Positions 57,095 to 64,000 of a stretch of DNA of 64,000 bases are shown in pieces. The notes below the pieces were generated by a model. It did no database searches. It was not told the DNA's origin and saw nothing but the letters and a program-made list of their open reading frames with translations. Position 1 is the stretch's first letter; every line of letters starts with the position of its first letter. Made by a program: the position numbers and the translations under genes. Origin of the DNA: Cryptomeria japonica (lineage: Eukaryota > Streptophyta > Pinopsida > Cupressales > Cupressaceae). The stretch is taken from contig NC_081406.1 in NCBI RefSeq assembly GCF_030272615.1, positions 115,723,783 through 115,787,782 of the forward strand. The letters are read 5' to 3'.

Positions 57095-59157
57095 TCAACT
57101 CCTGTCTGAATCCATGATTGGTACTGAAAGTGGAGAGGCTGTGGGCGAGATGCTCGTGAGCTTCGAAGATTCTATGCTTTGCTGCAGCATTTCCGTGATT
57201 TGTTCGAGACGAGCAACAACTTCTTTCATGGATGGTCTGAAATCCCTTTCTATTGCGAGGCATTCAAAGGCCAATTCAGAAACTGTAGCAACCATGGCCT
57301 TAACCTCATGGTTGGTTTCAATCTTCAAATCAGGATCCACCGATTCATCCAAAACACCTCTTCTGATCTTGTCTGTGGCCATATTAGCTAGACTAATTTC
57401 GTTTCTATTTCGATTCGTATCTACGGCTACTTTGGCAGAGATGATCTCAACCAAAACAACCCCAAAGCTGTACACATCAGATTTTTCAGTGAGCTGGAAG
57501 TATTGATGGTACTCTGGATCAACATACCCTGGCGTGCCTTGCAGAGCAGTTGTGACGTGGGAGACATTCACCGGCACCAGTCTGGAAAGTCCAAAGTCTG
57601 CAACTTTTGCCCCCAAATGTTCGTCCAGAAGAATGTTATTTGATTTTACATCCCTATGGAATATGGGCAGCTCAATGCTGTGGAGGTACGCCAAGGCCTG
57701 GGCTGTTTGTAGGGCAATTTTTAAACGAGTTCCCCAAGGTATTCCTCTCAGGCTTCGTCGGCTTCCATGCAGATGATCGGACAGGGTTCCATTTGGCACA
57801 TATTCTTAAACAAGCAGCAGAATCGGACTCTCCGGCCTTGTACAACCGTAAAGGCGAACAAGGTTCGGATGGTAAAGATGAGATAGAATTTGTACCTCGT
57901 TGATAAATTGTTCAAATCTTCTGGAGTTTTCTTGATGAAGTCTGTTCACTGCTACAGCTCGTCCGTCCTCAAGTTTGCCCAGATAGACCGCGCCATACCC
58001 GCCGTCTCAAAGCTCGTTCTGCTCGTCGAAGAATTTTGTGGCCTGTTGAAGTTCTTGATAAGAAAATATGCGCAAAGTACCTAACATGTAGCCTTTCTGA
58101 CCCCCTTCTATTTCGGTTCCTTGATAATGGCTGAAATCGCTAGTCCCCTGGGTGGGAGATGCTTTTCTCCTTCTCATCTTATAAATGAAGAACGCCACTA
58201 CTGCTTTTGCGAGCGCAGTGCCTCCAATTGCTCCTACAGTCGAATGCACAGATGAGATAAGTTTATTTGAAATATGAAGTCTAACTGAAAAGGAAAACGG
58301 AATCCTTCGACCAAATAAATAAAAAATGATAGAGATCTTATGCTCAGGGATGCTCACCTAGAATAATTTTCCAGGTTTGGGACTTGCCTGCAATGCCACA
58401 TACACAACTCTTGTGACCAAATTTTACGAAAATAATATCGAGAAATTTGGTAAAACAAGTATATATGTTTCAAAAATAGATCCATAAAGTGTTTTTTCTA
58501 AATTTATTAGAAAAGGAATCGATACTCACTCTTACTCTGATCGCAATTAATCTGCGTCGAATTGATGTGATATGCACAAAACCCGCCATTAACCTCGCAA
58601 AGAGTGCAGGTTTCGTTAGGTATCCATTTAATTCGGAACCCTCGAGCTTGTAATTCTTCCCCTACAGGAATTTGTAAACTATAATTACATTGCAATGGAG
58701 ACACCAGTTTATCTTCAATTGTTTTACTAGGGCATCCCTGCCATAGAGTTAAATTCCTGTAGTCATCGGTAATATTAAATCGAAGGCTAGTAGACAAGGT
58801 TTCTGTTATATGCTTCCTCACCAATGGATTGCATCCCTCCCTCCACAGATTTTTCTCAATTATTTTCAAGTGATGCTCTTGCCGAAATTCAGGGACATAC
58901 CATAAGTAGTATTGATAGCCACTAATATTAATTAGAGCCATATTCACATCACGATCACATTCAAGCTGAAGCGAGGGGTCACCACAGCCGCTGTTCATCC
59001 CCCCAAAAGGATATGGAAAAAAATGCTTCCCGCACTTAAAGCCTGGACAAGTTCGAGATGAAGAAGCGAGGCATGATATGGATATTGTGAAGACGAAACA
59101 GAGGAAGCGCAGGGAGCATACAGAGAGTAGACCGGTATACTGAGAATTCATCTTCAT
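57095..59157 (-). pseudogene. LRK10-like (LRK10L1-type) receptor kinase G, full length but inactivated
   Basis: Two exons. Exon 1 (59,157 to about 58,536) has signal peptide LLSVCSLRFLCFVFTISISC, GUB_WAK_bind (CPGFKCGKHFFPYPFGG, CGDPSLQLECDRDVN) and WAK-associated C-terminus (NETCTLCEVNGGFCAY). A phase-1 intron (donor GTAAGA or, 6 nt on, GTGAGT; acceptor TGTAG) leads to exon 2 (58,233-57,095): helix GTALAKAVVAFFIYK, FSYQELQQATKFF, glycine loop, HRDVKSNNILLD, DFGLSRL, GTPGYVDPEY, DVYSFGVVLVEII. Defects: TGA replaces the first Gly of the loop (about 58,007), TAA stands where Tyr is usual in VYEY (about 57,811), and the invariant VAVK lysine is Asn (AVAVNRLHQ). The family is a plasma-membrane cell-wall-sensing or defence kinase. 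Confidence 0.9.
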
Positions 59158-59470
59158 TCGTTACAAGAGTAAGAAGAAAATAGTAGAAATATAGTAAATG
59201 GGGAATGTGAATGGCAGAGATTAATAGGAGAGAAAGATCCGGCTTAAGGAAGACCTTAGCAAATGTAGCGCAGTCAATAGGCCAAATTGACTCGTCCTTT
59301 CCATTGTCCCTACTCAATTAACCAACACAAGTTTAGCACCTAAATTTCCCGAGGACTTCGGGTGTCTCTTTCTGTGATAAAATTCCACGCGCTTTTCTTT
59401 AAAGCATCATTGTCGCTCATGAATACAGAAAACATCCGAATTCTGCAAAACGGCTCATAAAGGACGTTTC
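59158..59470 (-). promoter_or_regulatory. Proximal promoter of kinase pseudogene G
   Basis: Read on the minus strand it matches 14,431-14,723 block for block: gaattcggatg-tttctgt, gcgtggaattttatcac, agagacacccgaagt, the W-box palindrome (59,272-59,292), then tctttctct and the start codons. The palindrome lies about 115 bp before the ATG. Confidence 0.7.
59272..59292 (-). promoter_or_regulatory. Palindromic W-box pair, copy G
   Basis: AGTCAATA, GGCCA, AATTGACT on the plus strand. The arms pair at 7 of 8 positions, with a TTGACT core on each strand. Confidence 0.7.
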
Positions 59471-61190
59471 GAGTATAGACAATTCGTTGTAAGACCACTT
59501 AAGCTTTCAGATCCATAGAGTTTAGGCTTCATAAATGTCGGGATATTTCTACGAGAATGACCCTACAAAGAGTTGAAATTCAATATTCGAGGACGTGAGG
59601 TTGGTAGAAACATGATTGTTGGGGTACGTGGATTATATTAGCTAAAATCTTTAACGTATAGCCGGCTTGACCAAATTTTAAGAATTTTTCGTGGCTCTCT
59701 AATGTAAAGCAATTAACTTATTTGACTCCACCAATTTTACCAAATCAAATTAGCTTATTTGATTACGCCAATTCACCGAATCAAACTCAAATCTGTTCAT
59801 AAGGTTAGGATTGCTTACTTTTAATGGTTGTGTAAAAGAAAATAAGCTTTTTGAAAATATGGTTTATGTGAATAATGTATAAATTTAATTTAGATTGACT
59901 TAGTAATTAGATTAAGTATATCATTTTTTTTTAATTATAGTAAAATTTTGTTAGAATGATAAAAATTTATAATTTTTTTTTTTAATTTTATGAAAAAAAC
60001 ATATAATATATATATTAGTACTGTATTGTTTATAAGTATAAATTAGTGAAATTATTTTTATTGCAAATCATTATAAAAATATTATGTATCTTAGTTAAAA
60101 TTTTATCACATCTAAAATTTCTTAGAATTTGTCATATCATGTTTGAAACTGTAAATTTTGTATCATAGTTGATCTCAACTCGAATGTACCTTATGAAAGG
60201 TGTTGGAATTGAAATAGATTTTTTTAATAGAATTTGAAAGTTTTCATCATTGAAGGATAAATGGTTAATAAGTAAAAAACTCACTAATAACTAGTAGATT
60301 CTAAGTTTGAATAGTAATGTATTCGATATTATCACTAATCTACTTATAATTCCTTATAGAAATAAATAAAAACCTTACCATAAAATAGTAGAAAAAAATA
60401 AAAAAAAATCTATACAAACAAGTGATGCAAATAAACGCGTACGAATTAGTAGGCAAAAGAGATTCATTCCTCAAAAAATAAATAAACAAGTCTAATTGAG
60501 TTTTCTTTATTTAGAAGTGGCTAATAATCACATGTAATAGTAAAAAATAACTATGCTATGTGGTGAGAGAATAGAGGATATATTAGATTGGGGATTTGTA
60601 ATGATGGAGGGGATAGATAAAAGAATTGGACTTGGAGATTGGTGCATATTTTGAGTACTAATGGAAATGTATCTTCTATGTTGTGGTAGCTGTTTCTAAT
60701 TGTTATTGTGTATGTTCTATTATCCCTTAGCTGATAAAACTCGCCCTGTCATCTTTGTATGTTTTCTTCGAGTAAATAAAGAATCTTGAATGTTTTTTTG
60801 TTTAGAGTTGGCATTGCATCAATTTGATATTAGAGCAATTCACCTTGTGTCTATGAGCCATCATGCCCTATGGTAGTATTTGTCTCTATTTTCTTCATTT
60901 TCTATTACTAACAGATTTATGAAAGCGATAAAAGACTAGATGTAAAAGAGGAATGTGGATAGCTTTGTGCATTACATGCATTCAATTGAAGAGGATTCAT
61001 TGTGTGGGAAATTAATTAGTGACTAGAGTATGATGGAAATTCTGCAATGAGTTCCAAGAAACTCGTATAGGTAGAATTTTATAGGCTGTTAGCTCAGTGA
61101 GAGAAATGGTCAGTTATATTCATAAGGCTTTGTAACTTTTGTGGACCATCGGTGCTCCATTTGACTTGGCCAACCCATCAGAAAAATCTT
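59470..61190 (-). repeat. Inverted copy of the 13.05-14.43 kb upstream region
   Basis: The reverse complement follows the left region in the same order: the minisatellite (59,715-59,787), AT tracts, the gatcaactc box, the tttcaaattc / aatgatgaaa box (60,230), and the gtggacca, gagttcca and ctatagg boxes to 61,190. It is the arm of an inverted segmental duplication that includes kinase G. Confidence 0.75.
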
Positions 61191-61949
61191 TTGACTTCCA
61201 TTAAAGCTAATGAAATAGGAGTTTTCTTTGCGTTCTGATGAAGCCTTAGCTTGGGTATGCCGCTTATGCCATGAGTGTTCATCACGAGAAGGGTGGTTTA
61301 TTATCTTTGTAATTTTTGTTTTCTATTTGGTTGAACAAACTTATTTCTCACTACATCGAGCTGCAAATAGGAACCCACATGATACTATTCATTTTTTTTT
61401 TAGAAGCTTCTTTTGGCTTCGAATCCACCTGTTCATGGTTGACTTGAAGATTTCCTTGTCACTCTCTATTAACTTAACCCATGTAAATCCTTTGGGTCGC
61501 TACACAGCTAAGCTGTGCAAAAGATTCGGTGAATCAGCTGACTAGTGGAGGGGCATTATATTTTTCTAAGTGCAGATCTTTTGAGTGAAGTCTATATGTG
61601 GAAACTTATAGGAGAAGTTTATATGCTGACATATAGATGCCTGTATGGGGTTGATTTCTAACAAAACATATGATTTTGAAGAAGTAACTTACGAATTTCT
61701 AAATTATATTCCTTAGTTTATCTAGCACTAGAGGAATTTGCGGGTAGCAAAATGGTCGGGTCGAAAGAGACAAAAGAACATAATAAAAGAGTAGATCCAT
61801 GAAACATGTAGACAAGCTGTGGAGAAAGGGAAAAATGGAGGAGTTCTCTAAGTGTGGAAGTTGTCATGATTTAGAAGACATCGTATGTTGAGGGAAACCA
61901 AAAGTTTAATGTTTAAAAAAACCAGGGAAGATGGAACCTTTATGAGAAG
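61191..61949. other. No recognisable gene
   Basis: A 105-codon frame at 61,228-61,545 has no domain. Homology to the left arm has faded by here. Confidence 0.4.
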
Positions 61950-63930
61950 TGTGTAACACCAATTTTAAAGATTGATGTTGTGTTATAGAGAATTGTTGTG
62001 TGCAAAGGTAGGAGTTTCGAGGACACAAGGAGGAGGTGTAAATATGGAGTTACATAATGTTTTAAGAAAGAGAATAACTAGAGTGGAAGAATATAGAAGA
62101 TAAAGGTAGAGGCAAAAGTTAATAAAGGATCAATAAATTGAGTTACAAAATTTAGAGTCCAAGTTGGAGGAGTTATGGTGGATATTGAACAAATACAACC
62201 AAAACAAACAACTATTTTAAAAGCTTGAGGAACTGAAGAAGACATGGCCTTAAGTAATTTAAATAAACATATAGAATTGAGAATTGCCCCTTTGGAAAAC
62301 TTAGGTCACCAAATAACTTATAGTTTAGGACACAAGCCCCAAAATAACAATCAAATAAATCAAACTTTGTAGGGAGAAGTTTCAATTAACCAAGGTAAAA
62401 CCACATACATGGAATACTAATCCAAAAAATGGTAATATTCCATGCCTATCTAAAAATGCTAACATTCTTGAAACTTATTAATATAGTCTTGCTATGCATT
62501 GATGCAAATTTCAATAACCTTTGACCATTTGGAAATAAATTATGTGGAAATGCAAAGGGTATCACATATCATGCAATCTAATTAGACATCCTCCTTAGTT
62601 TAGATGAATTTTATGTTGTTGGGTTCATACGCACTAATGGAAGAAGTTGGTCCAAGTTCAGGATTAGAAGAAGAGTTCACTTTCCACTTTGAGGAGAAAT
62701 CAACCAAAATGCTTATAAGCCTTTCAGTAGAATAAGAGTTATTATAAACCAAAGAGTAGAAAGGAACCCCCTCAATGATAAGATTCCTTTAAATTTTGGT
62801 TCCACTCTTGATCCATGTACAAGTGATAATCATATGCCTCCAAAAGACCCTATAAGAAATTTCTAGAAGCAAGTATCCACAACCATCACCAAAACCCTTG
62901 TAGATGCACAAGAAACGTACAATGTAGTAGAAGAGTGGAAGAGGACTAAAGCAAACATATCTATGTATGACATGCTAAAAAGCTACATCCCACCCAAAGG
63001 AAGACTTTTTTAAAATTATTATATAGTAAGAAAAGTGTGTCATCTATAGAATCACAACAAGAAAAAAGTCAATTAGTTGACATTCATAATGGAGTGGGCA
63101 CTATATACAAAGGAAAAAATGTAGTACCTCCCTCCTAGCTAAGCATACAAATTTTCAAGAAGAATCTACACAACTGTTTGGTGAATTTGGGAGCCTCATG
63201 TAACACATGATCTTCATTCCATTTGAAAAAGACTTCGATTAACTCCCAAGCCTACTAATAGAGGTGTGGTGCAACTAGACAAAATAGAGTTGAAAGTCAT
63301 TAGTGAATTGATAAACATGCATATGCAATTGGTAGTAGATCCTTGATCCCAATAATACATTGATATACATATGGTGGATATACTAGAGGTTTACGAGATG
63401 TTGCTTAGTATAAAATGGACCAAAATCTTGAGAGGGTGGTTCTCCACCGAATTCACCCAATTATAGCTTTCGTGGAGTGGATTGAATAACCAAATTAAGA
63501 TAGACATTGAGCCTAAGCTCAATAATATAATCAAATAGTATAATTCTCTAAATTAGGTAGTCTTCATGGAGACAGATTTAAGGGCATACATGATTAATGA
63601 CATCATGATCTGCACTATATACAAGAAGATATAATTTCTAATGACAACCTTGTAAGAAGTCTACAAGAGTTTGGACCTATTGATCCTACTTTCTAAGAAT
63701 TTATAGACAAAATATACAATAGTAATTTGTTAAATTTGGGAAATTATATTGATCCTTCTACTGTCTTGCTTCTAGGGTGGTATAGGATGCATAGCCAAAA
63801 TCATTTAAAATTTGCATGTCCCACATGTTAGGATGTCTTGATGAAGGCGAAGATCATGCTATCCCATTATTACAATACAAATAAAGTTGAAAATGAAGAA
63901 ATACACTATTCCTTAGAAATATCAAGGAAT
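61950..63930 (+). pseudogene. Worn Gypsy gag-protease remnant
   Basis: Translating the plus strand through many stops gives blocks such as NLNKHIELRIAPLENLGHQI (62,260) and, at 63,170-63,290, LVNLGAS followed by NRGVVQLDKIELKVISELIN. These correspond to the retropepsin motif (usual LVDLGASVNLMP) and the flap region of plant Gypsy polyproteins. MVDILEVYEMLLSIKWTKIL at about 63,370 is the end of the protease domain. No RT is reached before the window ends. Frame breaks are frequent and no LTR is visible inside the window. Confidence 0.55.
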
Positions 63931-64000
63931 GGTCTTAATTCCAATACTATTGTGATCGTGAAAATTATGGTTAGGGTTAAATTAAGATAATAAACCAATA

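Noticed and set aside
57534-58084. Plus-strand frames opposite the kinase
   Set aside because: Antisense shadows of the kinase exon.

Overview
The window is plant nuclear DNA and most resembles a conifer or other gymnosperm genome. It is AT-rich, and almost all of it is degraded LTR retrotransposons nested in one another. The only host genes I recognise are decayed receptor-like kinases of the LRK10-like / WAK-associated family. The conifer assignment is inferred from style (long nested elements, strong C-to-T decay) and is not proven. I see no functional gene, rRNA, tRNA or CRISPR array.

Layout. 1-3.4 kb holds a Copia fragment and unclassified repeats. 3.43-10.09 kb is a minus-strand non-autonomous LTR element. 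It has a PBS, four zinc knuckles and a long coiled-coil ORF, but no reverse transcriptase. 11.8-13.6 kb holds two tandem promoter-only relics of the kinase gene (A and B). 14.0-15.06 kb is the promoter and exon 1 of kinase copy C. Copy C is split by a 29.2-kb nested insertion and resumes at 44,286-45,936.

The nested insertion. The outer element is a plus-strand Copia (15,061-44,285). Its internal region was invaded by a minus-strand Copia that became a tandem LTR-internal-LTR-internal-LTR array (16,836-37,535). The third LTR of that array took a young gag-protease-only Gypsy element (28,789-36,677, TSD catat). A probable solo LTR (39,053 to about 41,860) carries a mini-element with 1-kb LTRs and a 220-bp interior (39,457-41,755, TSD cccca). 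The outer 3' LTR took a 1.09-kb unclassified insertion (42,620-43,707).

Right part. A complete minus-strand Copia (46,339-53,155, TSD tcttt) keeps a single reading frame broken only by nonsense codons. A truncated kinase copy E follows (53.2-54.2 kb), then an unrecognised broken gene (55.4-55.9 kb). Kinase pseudogene G (59,157-57,095, minus) is next, with its promoter and a 2-kb inverted copy of the 12.7-14.7 kb region. A worn Gypsy gag-protease remnant ends the window.

Reading it together: this is a cluster of defence-type receptor kinases in which every copy has died, by body deletion (A, B), transposon insertion (C), truncation (E) or nonsense and active-site change (G). The shared proximal promoter keeps a palindromic pair of W-box cores in most copies.
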